Below, piece by piece: positions 35,857-44,044 of a stretch of DNA of 64,000 nucleotides; positions within the stretch are counted from its first letter, which is position 1; every line of letters starts with the position of its first letter. Below the pieces are notes generated by a model. That model searched no databases. It was not told the origin of the DNA and saw only the letters and a program-made list of their open reading frames with translations. Position numbers and translations under genes: made by a program. This DNA is from Sphingobium sp. GTDB taxonomy: Bacteria > Pseudomonadota > Alphaproteobacteria > Sphingomonadales > Sphingomonadaceae. Where the stretch lies: positions 62,001 through 126,000 of the forward strand of contig QFQF01000008.1 in the NCBI GenBank assembly GCA_003248935.1, written 5' to 3'.

Positions 35857-36591
35857 ATGGCGGCGCCCGCTCCCCTGCGTCTGGGCGTCAACATCGACCA
35901 TGTCGCGACCGTGCGGAACGCGCGCGGCGGCGATGATCCCGATCCTGTGCGCGCCGCCCTGCTGGCGGCGGAGGCCGGGGCGGACGGTATCACCGCGCAT
36001 CTGCGTGAGGACCGCCGCCATATCCGCGACGAGGACATCAGCAAGCTGATGGCCGCCCTCTCCATCCCGCTGAACCTGGAAATGGCGGCGACGGAGGAGA
36101 TGCTGGAGATCGCCCTGCGGCACCGGCCGCATGCCGCCTGCATCGTGCCGGAGAAACGCGAGGAACGGACGACCGAAGGCGGTCTCGACGCGGCGGGCCA
36201 GTTCGACAGCCTGGCCCCGATGGTCGCCCGCCTGTCCGACACGGGCATCCGCGTCAGCCTGTTCATCGAACCCGACCCGCGCCAGATCGAGGCAGCGATC
36301 CGCCTGAAGGCGCCGGTCGTCGAATTCCACACCGGCCGCTATGCCCATGTGCACGGGCAGGACAGGGCCGACGAGTTGCGCCGCATCGCGGACGCGGCCG
36401 CGCTCGCCGCCAAGAACGGCATAGAACCGCATGCGGGCCACGGCCTCACCTTCGCCAATGTCGGGCCGGTCGCCGCCATCCCGCAACTCGCCGAGCTCAA
36501 CATCGGCCATTTCCTGATCGGCGAGGCGATCTTCGTGGGCCTGAAGGACAGCATCGCCGAAATGCGGCGGCAGATGGACCTCGCCCGGTGA
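35857..36591 (+). CDS. pdxJ: Pyridoxine 5'-phosphate synthase
   Basis: 244 aa. LGVNIDHVATVRNARGGDDPDPVRAA near the start, GADGITAHLREDRRHI, CIVPEKREERTTEGGLD, and AELNIGHFLIGEAIF at the end are the PdxJ TIM-barrel signatures. It condenses 3-amino-1-hydroxyacetone phosphate with deoxyxylulose 5-phosphate (DXP pathway of vitamin B6). 3 bp after pyrE. Confidence 0.97.
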   Translation: MAAPAPLRLGVNIDHVATVRNARGGDDPDPVRAALLAAEAGADGITAHLREDRRHIRDEDISKLMAALSIPLNLEMAATEEMLEIALRHRPHAACIVPEKREERTTEGGLDAAGQFDSLAPMVARLSDTGIRVSLFIEPDPRQIEAAIRLKAPVVEFHTGRYAHVHGQDRADELRRIADAAALAAKNGIEPHAGHGLTFANVGPVAAIPQLAELNIGHFLIGEAIFVGLKDSIAEMRRQMDLAR

Positions 36592-36601
36592 CGGTGGCCG
36601 T

Positions 36602-37003
36602 ATGATCGTCGGCATGGGTTCCGACCTGTGCAATATCGAGCGGATCCAGAATTCGCTCGATCGCTTCGGTGAGCGCTTCGAGAATCGCGTGTTCACCGAT
36701 GCAGAACGCGCCAGGGCGGTGCGCCGTCCGCTGACCAAGGCCGGAACGCTCGCCAAGCGCTTCGCCGCGAAAGAGGCGTTTTCGAAAGCGGTGGGAACCG
36801 GCTTCAAGGCCGGAGTCTTCATGAAGGACATCGGCGTCGTCAACGCACCGAGCGGCGCCCCGACGCTGAGGCTGACCGGCGGGGCGCTGGCGCGGATGGA
36901 GGCGATGATTCCACCCGGCCACCGCGCCGTCATTCACCTGACGCTCACCGACGATCATCCATGGGCGCAGGCATTTGTAATCATCGAGGCGTTGCCCCAA
37001 TAA
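36602..37003 (+). CDS. acpS: Holo-[acyl-carrier-protein] synthase
   Basis: 133 aa, family length. MIVGMGSDLCNIERIQ (Mg-binding Asp8) and KRFAAKEAFSKAVGTGF (catalytic Glu) are clear. Attaches 4'-phosphopantetheine to acyl carrier protein. Follows pdxJ by 10 bp, the usual pdxJ-acpS pairing. Confidence 0.96.
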   Translation: MIVGMGSDLCNIERIQNSLDRFGERFENRVFTDAERARAVRRPLTKAGTLAKRFAAKEAFSKAVGTGFKAGVFMKDIGVVNAPSGAPTLRLTGGALARMEAMIPPGHRAVIHLTLTDDHPWAQAFVIIEALPQ

Positions 37004-37035
37004 GACGCCGCTCGATCAGGACGACGACAGCAGCT

Positions 37036-37923
37036 ATGACGACGGCCGAGATGGACATGCAGAACGATCAGGCCGCGACCGAAGCGAGCGACAGCACGAC
37101 CCGCGAGAAGCCGCCCGTCGACTGGTGGGGAGAGGTAAAGAGCATCGGTCTGCTGATCCTGGCCGTGCTCGCCTTCCACAGCTTTATCGCCAAGCCCTTC
37201 TACATCCCCTCCGAATCGATGATGCCGGTCCTGCTGAAGGGCGACCGGTTGGTCGTCAGCAAATATCCCTATGGCTGGTCGTACGTCTCCCCCAGCTTCC
37301 ATCCGCTGCCGTTCCTGAAGGGACGGCTGTTCGGCCGCCTGCCCGAGCGCGGCGACATCGTCATCGCCTCCCCGCAGAACAAGCGCGAGGATTATATCAA
37401 GCGGGTGATCGGCCTGCCCGGCGACATACTTGAAGTGCGGGGCGGACAGGTGATCCTGAACGGCGTGCCGGTGCCGCAACAGACGCTACCGGCGCTCCGC
37501 ATCCCGGTCGACGCCAACGCCCCGTGCCCGCCGACGCAGTTCCCCGGCGCGCTGGTGGAGGGGACCGACGGCAAGCAATATTGCGAATTGCCGGTAAAGC
37601 GCGAGACGCTGCCCAATGGCCGCACCTATACGATCATCGACGTCGGCCCCAGCGAGCTCGACTGGTACGGTCCCGTCCGCATACCGCCCAAGCACGTCTT
37701 CCTGATGGGCGACAATCGCGACAACAGCGCCGACAGCCGCGCGACGCTGGCGGAGAACGGGTTGGGCGGCCCGGTCCCCTATGAAGCGATCGGCGGGCGC
37801 GCGGAATTCATCACCTTCTCGCTTGACGGCAACGCCACCCTCAATCCGCTGAGCTGGTTCGGCTCACTGCGAAGCGGGCGGGCGGGCAACAGCCTGCATC
37901 CCGCGCAGGTCAAGCTTCCGTGA
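37036..37923 (+). CDS. lepB: Signal peptidase I
   Basis: 295 aa from ATG 37036 (37051 also possible). One N-terminal membrane helix, SIGLLILAVLAFHSFIAK, then catalytic Ser in FYIPSESMMPVLLKGD, catalytic Lys in REDYIKRVIGLPGDI, and the box HVFLMGDNRDNSADSR. Cleaves Sec and Tat signal peptides at the inner membrane. Stop overlaps the GTG start of the next gene by 4 bp. Confidence 0.96.
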   Translation: MTTAEMDMQNDQAATEASDSTTREKPPVDWWGEVKSIGLLILAVLAFHSFIAKPFYIPSESMMPVLLKGDRLVVSKYPYGWSYVSPSFHPLPFLKGRLFGRLPERGDIVIASPQNKREDYIKRVIGLPGDILEVRGGQVILNGVPVPQQTLPALRIPVDANAPCPPTQFPGALVEGTDGKQYCELPVKRETLPNGRTYTIIDVGPSELDWYGPVRIPPKHVFLMGDNRDNSADSRATLAENGLGGPVPYEAIGGRAEFITFSLDGNATLNPLSWFGSLRSGRAGNSLHPAQVKLP

Positions 37924-38990
37924 GCGGACAAGGGCCCCATCTGGAAAGACCGGGGCCCTCGGAGCTGCGCAGTCCCCTCGTCCGCGAGGAGATGAAGCGC
38001 GCGGGCGTCTGGTTCGCCTATGCGGTCGCCATCGCCCTCCTCGTCCTGCTGGCGCAGCCGATCATGCTGATCATGGGGGCGCTGGTGCTGACCACCATGA
38101 TGGACGGTGGCGCCCGCCTGCTACGACGGATCCTGCCGATCGGCCGGGGATGGCGGCTGGCGATCGTGCTCATCGCTGTCTTCGCCTTTCTCCTATGGAC
38201 GCTCTACCTGACCGGATCGAACCTCATCGCGCAAGCGCAGGCGATGCGGCAGATCGTCGAGTTTCAGGTCGACCGGATCGGTCGATGGGCGCAACAGGTG
38301 GGCATTTCCACCACGCCCAACGACTTGAAGACACTGGGCAATCAGGCACTGAATTCGCTGGGTCGCGTCACACAGGCCGTCAGCACCGTGATGGGCGCCG
38401 TTACCAGCATCGTCATGATGCTGGTCCTCGCCATCTTCATCGCGATCGAGCCCAAGCTCTATGAGCGCGGTGTCGCCTGGATGCTGCCGATGGGCCAGCG
38501 ACGGAACTTCTACGTGATCGCCGACAAGATGGGCTGGACGCTCCGCCGGCTGATGTTCGGCCGGCTGATCGGCATGCTGGTAGAGGGCGTAGGCACCTGG
38601 CTGCTGCTGATGCTCGGCGGCGTGCCAATGGCGGCGCTGCTGGGCGTGTTGACGGGTATCTTCGCCTTCCTGCCCAACATCGGCTCGATCGTCTCCGGCG
38701 TACTGATCGTTCTGGTCGGCTTCTCCGCCGGGTCGCACACCGGCCTCTATGCCCTGGGCGTCTATCTGGTCGTTCAGGTCATCGACGGCTATCTGATCGT
38801 GCCGATGGTCGCCCGGCGCGCGACCGACCTTGCCCCCGCCCTCGTCCTGGGCGCACAGATTCTGCTCGGCGCGCTGTTCGGCATCATGGGACTGTTTCTT
38901 GCCGACCCGATCGTCGCGATGCTGAAAGTCTATCTGGAGGAACGCGCGCGCATGGCCAGCGCCGCGCATACGCTGATCAAACCGGACTGA
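37920..38990 (+). CDS. AI-2E family transporter (PerM/YdiK-like)
   Basis: 356 aa, GTG start overlapping lepB. Membrane segments cluster at both ends, e.g. AYAVAIALLVLLAQPIMLIMG, LAIVLIAVFAFLLWTLYL, MMLVLAIFIAIEPKLYERG and the conserved LGVLTGIFAFLPNIGSIVSG and YLVVQVIDGYLIVPMVARR. The PNIGS-type motif identifies the family. Substrate not certain; many members export small molecules or peptides. In many alphaproteobacteria lepB is followed by rnc-era; here it is this gene instead. Confidence 0.88.
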   Translation: MSGQGPHLERPGPSELRSPLVREEMKRAGVWFAYAVAIALLVLLAQPIMLIMGALVLTTMMDGGARLLRRILPIGRGWRLAIVLIAVFAFLLWTLYLTGSNLIAQAQAMRQIVEFQVDRIGRWAQQVGISTTPNDLKTLGNQALNSLGRVTQAVSTVMGAVTSIVMMLVLAIFIAIEPKLYERGVAWMLPMGQRRNFYVIADKMGWTLRRLMFGRLIGMLVEGVGTWLLLMLGGVPMAALLGVLTGIFAFLPNIGSIVSGVLIVLVGFSAGSHTGLYALGVYLVVQVIDGYLIVPMVARRATDLAPALVLGAQILLGALFGIMGLFLADPIVAMLKVYLEERARMASAAHTLIKPD

Positions 38991-39017
38991 TCGCGCGGGG
39001 TGGTGCTCCCCAAGAAA

Positions 39018-39046
39018 AAGGGGCCGCCGCTTTCGCGTGGCCCCTT
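39018..39046 (-). terminator. Intrinsic terminator of the FKBP gene
   Basis: AAGGGGCC (39018-39025) pairs with GGCCCCTT (39039-39046). On the minus strand the stem is followed by TTTTTCTT. It lies between convergent genes and may also serve the plus-strand permease. Confidence 0.85.
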
Positions 39047-39072
39047 CACGAAACGGGAATGAGAGTGCCGGA

Positions 39073-39567
39073 TCAGTGGGCGCCCGGAGCGCCACCGCCC
39101 ATCATCTGCATCTGCTGCTGCATCTGCATGATCTCCGCCTTCGACTTGAAGTCCTTCAGCGTCACGTCGAACTCGAGGGTCGAGTTCGCCGGGATCGGGC
39201 CGACAGCCTTCGCGCCATAGCCAAGCTTCGGGGGAATGGTGATGTGGTAGCGGCCACCCTTCTTCATGCGCTGGAGCGCCTGAGAGAAGCCGGGCACAAC
39301 CTCACCCACGGGCATCGCCGCCTGTTCGCTCTGGTCGAACACCTTGCCGCCGGGCAGCTTGCCGACATAGGACACGAGCACGACGTCTTCGATCGTCGGG
39401 CTGGGACCGGTGCCTTCCTCGATCACCTGAAAGCCGAGCGTCGGCACGCGCGTGCCCGCCCAGGCGAGCAGGGCACCGGCAGCGATCAGGATCGCAACGC
39501 CGATCCACAGGCGGGATATCGACCCCTTGGCGATCGGGCGAAGAGGGACAGCCGTGACTGTGGACAT
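39073..39567 (-). CDS. Membrane-anchored FKBP-type peptidyl-prolyl cis-trans isomerase
   Basis: 164 aa. One N-terminal helix (SRLWIGVAILIAAGALLAWAG) then an FKBP fold: GFQVIEEGTGPSPTIEDVVLVSYVGKLPGGKVFDQSE, VPGFSQALQRMKKGGRYHITIPPKLGYG and ANSTLEFDVTLKDF. The tail is Met/Gln-rich (QMQQQMQMMGGG). Assists folding in the periplasm. 81 bp separate it from rpsU, which lies upstream on the same strand. Confidence 0.93.
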   Translation of the reverse strand: MSTVTAVPLRPIAKGSISRLWIGVAILIAAGALLAWAGTRVPTLGFQVIEEGTGPSPTIEDVVLVSYVGKLPGGKVFDQSEQAAMPVGEVVPGFSQALQRMKKGGRYHITIPPKLGYGAKAVGPIPANSTLEFDVTLKDFKSKAEIMQMQQQMQMMGGGAPGAH

Positions 39568-39648
39568 GGCGAGCAGCCTTATATTACGCGGGACAGACCG
39601 GAACAGTGGTCGGGAGAAGGCGGACGCCCCCTCCCGGCACGGCAGTCC

Positions 39649-39855
39649 TTAACGGACGCCGTCGCGCTCTGCGCGCTTGCGCTCCAGCTTGCGGGCGCGA
39701 CGGACAGCGGCAGCCTTTTCACGGGCGCGCTTTTCCGACGGCTTCTCGTAATGACGGCGCAGCTTCATCTCGCGATAGACACCCTCGCGCTGCAGCTTCT
39801 TCTTGAGCGCGCGCAGCGCCTGGTCGACGTTGTTGTCGCGAACGATGATTTGCAT
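39649..39855 (-). CDS. rpsU: 30S ribosomal protein S21
   Basis: 68 aa from ATG 39855 (SD GAAGG). MQIIVRDNNVDQALRALKKK and the basic REMKLRRHYEKPSEKRAREK tail are S21. An open frame upstream to 39900 is not used. Confidence 0.97.
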   Translation of the reverse strand: MQIIVRDNNVDQALRALKKKLQREGVYREMKLRRHYEKPSEKRAREKAAAVRRARKLERKRAERDGVR

Positions 39856-39889
39856 AAAGCCTTCATTCTCCAATCGAAAACCGGTCAAT

Positions 39890-39915
39890 CCGTCAGGCAT
39901 TCCCGAGCCTGACGG
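39890..39915 (-). promoter_or_regulatory. Leader hairpin upstream of rpsU
   Basis: CCGTCAGGC / GCCTGACGG form a perfect 9-bp stem with an 8-base loop about 35-60 bases before the rpsU start, inside the probable 5' leader. Function unknown; could regulate or stabilise the rpsU message. Confidence 0.45.
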
Positions 39916-40057
39916 GACAACCGAAATGCAATAAAAAGGGTGCGCGGCAGGCAGAGCCCGCCACGTATCGGGCGCGCCCTACCAGCAGAGTCGGCGAATT
40001 TCAAGTCGGAAGCGCCATTTTCGGCGCCACCCGAACAGAGCAGGCCTGTCCCGCCCG

Positions 40058-40855
40058 TCAGCCGAAGCGGTAGGCGGAAACCGTCCAGCCGATCACTGTC
40101 GAGCGGTGATCGAGGTGCGCAGGGTCATCCCCGCCCGCTCCCAGCGCAACCATCAAAGGCAACAGATGCTCCTCGCGCGGGTGGGAGAAGCGGGCGTTCG
40201 GCAGCGTTTCCCAGGCGGCGACCCGCTCCGCGCGCCGCGCCGGATCAGGGTCCAGCACCGCCTCCGTCAACGCCGCGTCCCATATCCCGGAGGGCTCCGT
40301 TGCCTGCGGCCCGCGCACGCGCATGTTGTGGAAGCTCATACCTGACCCAATGATCAGCACGCCCTCCTCACGCAGCGGCTCCAGCGCGCGGCCGGCACGG
40401 ATATGTGCAGCCGGGTCCAGATCGGCCCTGAGCGACAGTTGAAGCAGCGGAATGTCTGCGCCGGGAACGGCGACCTTCATCGGAATGAACACGCCATGGT
40501 CCCAGCCCCGGCTGCCATCGCGCCCGGCCGGAAAACCAGCATCCTCCAGCAGTCCGGCAGCCCGCTCCGCCAGCGCCGGATCGCCCGGCGCATCCCAGCG
40601 CAGTTCGTAGGTGTGGGGCGGAAAGCCGTAATAGTCGAACAGCAGCGACGGCCGTTCTCCCGTATGCACGGTGAACGCCTCCTCCTCCCAATGACCGGAG
40701 ACCAGCAGGATCGCCTTCGGCCGTTCGGGAAGCGAAGCGACGAGGTCACGCAGATAGGCTTCCATCGGCTGCCACATCGGGTCGGACGGACCGCCCGGGT
40801 TCATGAAGAAGCAGGGGCCGCCGCCATGCGGAATGAAGATACCGGGTTGTTTCAT
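40058..40855 (-). CDS. DODA-type extradiol aromatic ring-opening dioxygenase (YgiD-like)
   Basis: 265 aa from ATG 40855 (an ATG at 40903 is possible). Zn/Fe ligand blocks: PGIFIPHGGGPCFFM, LLVSGHWEE, WDHGVFIPMKVAVPGADIPLLQLS and GSGMSFHNMR, the DODA/LigB-type pattern. Related E. coli YgiD cleaves L-DOPA; here the physiological substrate is unknown. Divergent from the 2Fe-2S subunit gene. Confidence 0.9.
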   Translation of the reverse strand: MKQPGIFIPHGGGPCFFMNPGGPSDPMWQPMEAYLRDLVASLPERPKAILLVSGHWEEEAFTVHTGERPSLLFDYYGFPPHTYELRWDAPGDPALAERAAGLLEDAGFPAGRDGSRGWDHGVFIPMKVAVPGADIPLLQLSLRADLDPAAHIRAGRALEPLREEGVLIIGSGMSFHNMRVRGPQATEPSGIWDAALTEAVLDPDPARRAERVAAWETLPNARFSHPREEHLLPLMVALGAGGDDPAHLDHRSTVIGWTVSAYRFG

Positions 40856-40951
40856 GCATGCATGACATCGCCCTTCCGCCGCGCGTCCGCAAGTCATCGC
40901 CACGAAACACAGGGTTTCGGCCGGGCAGGCTCTGGGCTAGACCGTCCCGGC

Positions 40952-41488
40952 ATGACCAAGCTGACCGTCAACGACCGCCCCGTCCAGTATCGCATGGACC
41001 CGGACACCCCGCTGCTGTGGGCGCTGCGCGACGCATCGAACCTGACCGGCACCAAATATGGCTGCGGCACCGGCGACTGCGGCGCGTGCACGGTGGATAT
41101 CGACGGAGAGGCCGTGCGCTCCTGCCAGATCAGCATAGCGGAGGCCGAGGGACGTTTCGTGACCACGATCGAGGCGCTCTCGCCCGATCGCAGTAATCCG
41201 GTGCAGCAGGCGTGGGTGGCAGAAAATCTGCCCCAATGCGGCTTCTGCCAGCCGGGCATGATCATGACGGCCGCCATATTGCTGCGCAAGAACAGCGACC
41301 CGAGCGACGGCGACATCGATGCGGCGATCACCAACATCTGCCGCTGCGGCACCTACCCCCGCGTCCGTGGCGCCGTGAAACGCGCTGCCCGGATCATGCG
41401 GGGGGAGGAGGAAGTGGCCGCAGCGCCGCCGCCGGGAATCGACCCGCGCGACGCTGCCCGCGCCGTTCCGGCCCTGCGTCCACGCTGA
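40952..41488 (+). CDS. Xanthine-oxidase-family (2Fe-2S) small subunit, isoquinoline 1-oxidoreductase alpha-type
   Basis: 178 aa. Plant-type ferredoxin cluster ligands Cys38, 43, 46, 58 (GCGTGDCGACTV...RSC) and second cluster Cys96, 99, 130, 132 (QCGFCQPGM...CRCGTYPRVR). This is the electron-transfer subunit of a molybdenum hydroxylase. The molybdopterin large subunit (IorB-like) normally follows; here the next gene is an RcnB-like protein 137 bp on, so the partner must be elsewhere or lost. Confidence 0.92.
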   Translation: MTKLTVNDRPVQYRMDPDTPLLWALRDASNLTGTKYGCGTGDCGACTVDIDGEAVRSCQISIAEAEGRFVTTIEALSPDRSNPVQQAWVAENLPQCGFCQPGMIMTAAILLRKNSDPSDGDIDAAITNICRCGTYPRVRGAVKRAARIMRGEEEVAAAPPPGIDPRDAARAVPALRPR

Positions 41489-41625
41489 CGGCCCGGCTGT
41501 CCCGGCAAGGGATTCCTTTCGCAATGCTGTCGAGCGAATTCAGCGACCGCTCAGCCCCGGCCCGCTAAAAGGCATCCCATGGAGCCGATCGCAGCTCCGA
41601 TCGTGGGAAAGGCGCCTTGAGGGCC

Positions 41626-42579
41626 ATGTGGAAGAAAGTCATTGTCACCGGACTATTGGCGGCGAGTGCGCTCGGCGCGGTCAGTCCCTCTTTCGCCGAA
41701 CCGAAGGACAGGGAGCAGGACGGCCGCTGGAACCGCGGATCGATGCAGACACGCGCGTCCGGTGAGAATCAGGAACGCTGGCAACGCAGCCGTCCGCAAC
41801 AGCAGCAGAGCGCAGCCGCGTCCGAACGGATCAGCGTTGGTCAGGACAAAGCACAGCGGCCCGAGCGCTGGGGTTGGCGGGGTAATGCCAATCCGGCCGC
41901 ATCTGAACGCGCAGCGCCCCAAGCGGACAACAACCGGACTGACAACGACCGGATGAACAACGGCCGGATAAACAACGGATCGTGGAACCGGGACCAGCGC
42001 GCACCGAACGACGGTGATCGCCGCGGCTGGACCACGCGCGATGGCGGAGGCGAACGCGCCGTCAATCGCGCAGGAGATCGCCCAGCATGGCAGGGACGGG
42101 CGGACAATCGGCCGGACCGCGATCGGGCAGACTGGAACCGCAACGGCAATCGTACCGAGAACAGGCCCGACTGGGCGCGGCGCAATGATGACCGGAACGG
42201 GTGGAACCGGAACGACTGGAACCGCCGCGACAGGATCGACGACCGCCAGCGCTGGGCAGGTCAGCGTCGCTGGGACAGCGGCTGGCGCAGCGACCGCCGT
42301 TACGACTGGCAACGCTACCGCGCGCAGTATCGCAACGTCTACCGCGTCGGCCCTTATTATGCGCCCCGCGGATGGAACTATGGCTACCGGCCCTTCGGGA
42401 TCGGCGTCTACATGGACAGCTTCTTCTACGGGAACGACTACTGGCTCGGAGACCCGTGGCAGTACCGCCTGCCCCCGGCCTACGGATCGATGCGCTGGAT
42501 CCGCTATTATGACGACGCGCTGCTCGTCGATATCCGCGACGGTTATGTTGTCGACGTGATCCGCAACTTCTTCTGGTGA
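41626..42579 (+). CDS. RcnB-like periplasmic protein with a long disordered Asn/Arg/Asp-rich region
   Basis: 317 aa from ATG 41626 (GAGGGCC SD; a TTG at 41617 is in frame). Signal peptide ~1-24 (MWKKVIVTGLLAASALGAVS). Residues ~100-240 are repeats such as NNRTDNDRMNNGRINNGSWN and RPDRDRADWNRNGNRT. C-terminal RcnB-type domain: YYAPRGWNYGYRPFGIG, GDPWQYRLPPAYGSMRW, YYDDALLVDIRDGYVVDVIRNFFW. RcnB proteins are periplasmic and affect metal homeostasis in E. coli; the role here is unproven. A partner with a similar C-terminus lies at 43545. Confidence 0.88.
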   Translation: MWKKVIVTGLLAASALGAVSPSFAEPKDREQDGRWNRGSMQTRASGENQERWQRSRPQQQQSAAASERISVGQDKAQRPERWGWRGNANPAASERAAPQADNNRTDNDRMNNGRINNGSWNRDQRAPNDGDRRGWTTRDGGGERAVNRAGDRPAWQGRADNRPDRDRADWNRNGNRTENRPDWARRNDDRNGWNRNDWNRRDRIDDRQRWAGQRRWDSGWRSDRRYDWQRYRAQYRNVYRVGPYYAPRGWNYGYRPFGIGVYMDSFFYGNDYWLGDPWQYRLPPAYGSMRWIRYYDDALLVDIRDGYVVDVIRNFFW

Positions 42580-42630
42580 CGCACCCGCCAGAGCAACCGG
42601 CTTCCTGAACTGGCCTTCAGGAGAAACTGG

Positions 42631-42658
42631 ACCCGGGGCGGCAACGTCCCGGGTTCTT
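42631..42658 (+). terminator. Intrinsic terminator after the first RcnB-like gene
   Basis: ACCCGGG (42631-42637) / CCCGGGT (42648-42654) stem, followed by TCTTTT. Lies between the RcnB-like gene and the prolyl-hydroxylase-like gene. Confidence 0.75.
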
Positions 42659-42698
42659 TTGCTTGCGGGAGCCGGCGCCCGTTGGCAGGAACTGCGCA

Positions 42699-43385
42699 AT
42701 GGACGAGACGATCATCGATGATGGCGGGATCGCGTCCCCGCGCCGGGCGGCGATCGGGGAAGCGGTCCGGACGAAGCTGAAGCGTAATCCGATGGTCCAG
42801 CGGATCGACACGCCGCATCTGGAAATATACGGCCGCCACGGCTTCCTCTCCGCTCAGGAATGCGCCGACATGCGCGCCCTGATCGACAGGGATGCGCAGC
42901 CCTCCACGCTTTTTTCCGGTTCGGCGAACGCCGACTATCGCACCAGCCACAGCTGCAACCTCAGCCCCTGGGAACCGCTGGTCTCGGGTATCACCGACCG
43001 CATCGTGGCGCTGATGGGGATCGACGCGCAGACCGGCGAGACGCTTCAGGGACAGCGTTACACCGCCGGGCAGCAATACAAGGTGCATTGTGACTATTTC
43101 CCGGTCACCGCGAGCTACTGGCCGGCCATGCTGCGCTCCGGCGGGCAGAGGTGCTGGACCGCCATGATCTACCTGTCGGACGTGGCGGAGGGCGGCGAGA
43201 CCCATTTCCCGCAATGCGGTTTCATGGTGCCTCCGCGCGAGGGCATGATCCTCATCTGGAACAATCTGGACGCCGAGGGCGCGCCCAATCGCTATAGCCT
43301 GCACGCGGCAAAGCCTGTCGGCAACGGCACCAAATATGTGGTGACGAAATGGTTTCGGGAGCGCCACTGGGCACCGGGCGCCTGA
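42699..43385 (+). CDS. 2-oxoglutarate/Fe(II)-dependent prolyl 4-hydroxylase-like enzyme
   Basis: 228 aa from ATG 42699 (SD AGGA). P4H fold: HGFLSAQECADMRALID, YRTSHSCNLSPWEPLV, then the Fe ligands H130-x-D132 (HCDYF) and His202 (SLHAAKPV), with Lys212 (NGTKYVVTKW) for 2-oxoglutarate and GGETHFPQCG between. Similar to bacterial P4Hs that hydroxylate proline-rich or collagen-like peptides. No signal peptide, so it acts in the cytoplasm. Flanked by two RcnB-like proteins. Confidence 0.92.
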   Translation: MDETIIDDGGIASPRRAAIGEAVRTKLKRNPMVQRIDTPHLEIYGRHGFLSAQECADMRALIDRDAQPSTLFSGSANADYRTSHSCNLSPWEPLVSGITDRIVALMGIDAQTGETLQGQRYTAGQQYKVHCDYFPVTASYWPAMLRSGGQRCWTAMIYLSDVAEGGETHFPQCGFMVPPREGMILIWNNLDAEGAPNRYSLHAAKPVGNGTKYVVTKWFRERHWAPGA

Positions 43386-43458
43386 CAGCTATCGCACGGC
43401 TGATACACTTTATTACCAAGCCTTTCCAATTCCTGACGAAAATGTTCGAGGACCGTTC

Positions 43459-43483
43459 AGAACGAATGCGCCAAACAGGCGTT
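43459..43483 (+). promoter_or_regulatory. Candidate general-stress (EcfG-type) promoter
   Basis: AGAAC, 16-base spacer, CGTT. The alphaproteobacterial EcfG consensus is GGAAC-N16/17-CGTT, so this differs at one base. It lies about 60 bases before the second RcnB-like gene. Confidence 0.45.
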
Positions 43484-43544
43484 GTCGGCGCGGGACATCT
43501 TCCCGCTCCGAGGTTCAAGAGGCCCCAAGGCATTGGAGAGTATC

Positions 43545-44015
43545 ATGCGTAAGTTCATTCTGATGGCACTGATGGCCGCGACGGCCGTTCCGGGCATTGC
43601 CAACGCCCAGTCCGCCGGTGAGATTCGCCGCGACAATCGCGAGGTGCGCGAGGAGCGGCGCGACCTGCGTCAGGCGCAGCGTTACGGTGACAGAAAAGAC
43701 GTGCGCGACGCCCGCCACGACCTGCGCGATGCGAAGCAGGAGCGGCGTGAGGACTGGCGCGACTATCGCCGTACCCATCGCGACGTCTATCGCGCCGGCA
43801 ACTGGCGTGCGCCGTTCCGTTATAACCAGTGGAACACGGGCCAGCGCCTGAAGCCTGTTTATTACAGCTCGCGCTACTATATCTCTGATCCGTACCGTTA
43901 TCGCTTGCCAACGCCGCGCGCGAACACGCGGTGGGTCCGTCATTATAATGACGTCCTGCTGGTGAATGTTCGTACCGGCGCGATTGTCGAGGTGCATCGC
44001 GGTTTCTTCTGGTAA
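43545..44015 (+). CDS. RcnB-like periplasmic protein
   Basis: 156 aa from ATG 43545 (SD GGAGAG). Signal peptide ~1-21 (MRKFILMALMAATAVPGIAN). A charged helix (RREVREERRDLRQA-like, QERREDWRDYRRTHRDVY) precedes the RcnB domain: GNWRAPFRYNQWNTGQRL, DPYRYRLPTPRANTRW and RHYNDVLLVNVRTGAIVEVHRGFFW. The C-terminal 50 residues parallel those of the 41626 product (both end FFW), so the two are likely paralogues. Function inferred as envelope/metal stress only by family name. Confidence 0.9.
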   Translation: MRKFILMALMAATAVPGIANAQSAGEIRRDNREVREERRDLRQAQRYGDRKDVRDARHDLRDAKQERREDWRDYRRTHRDVYRAGNWRAPFRYNQWNTGQRLKPVYYSSRYYISDPYRYRLPTPRANTRWVRHYNDVLLVNVRTGAIVEVHRGFFW

Positions 44016-44044
44016 GGCATTCCCATAGCAGCCTTGCCGGTCGG

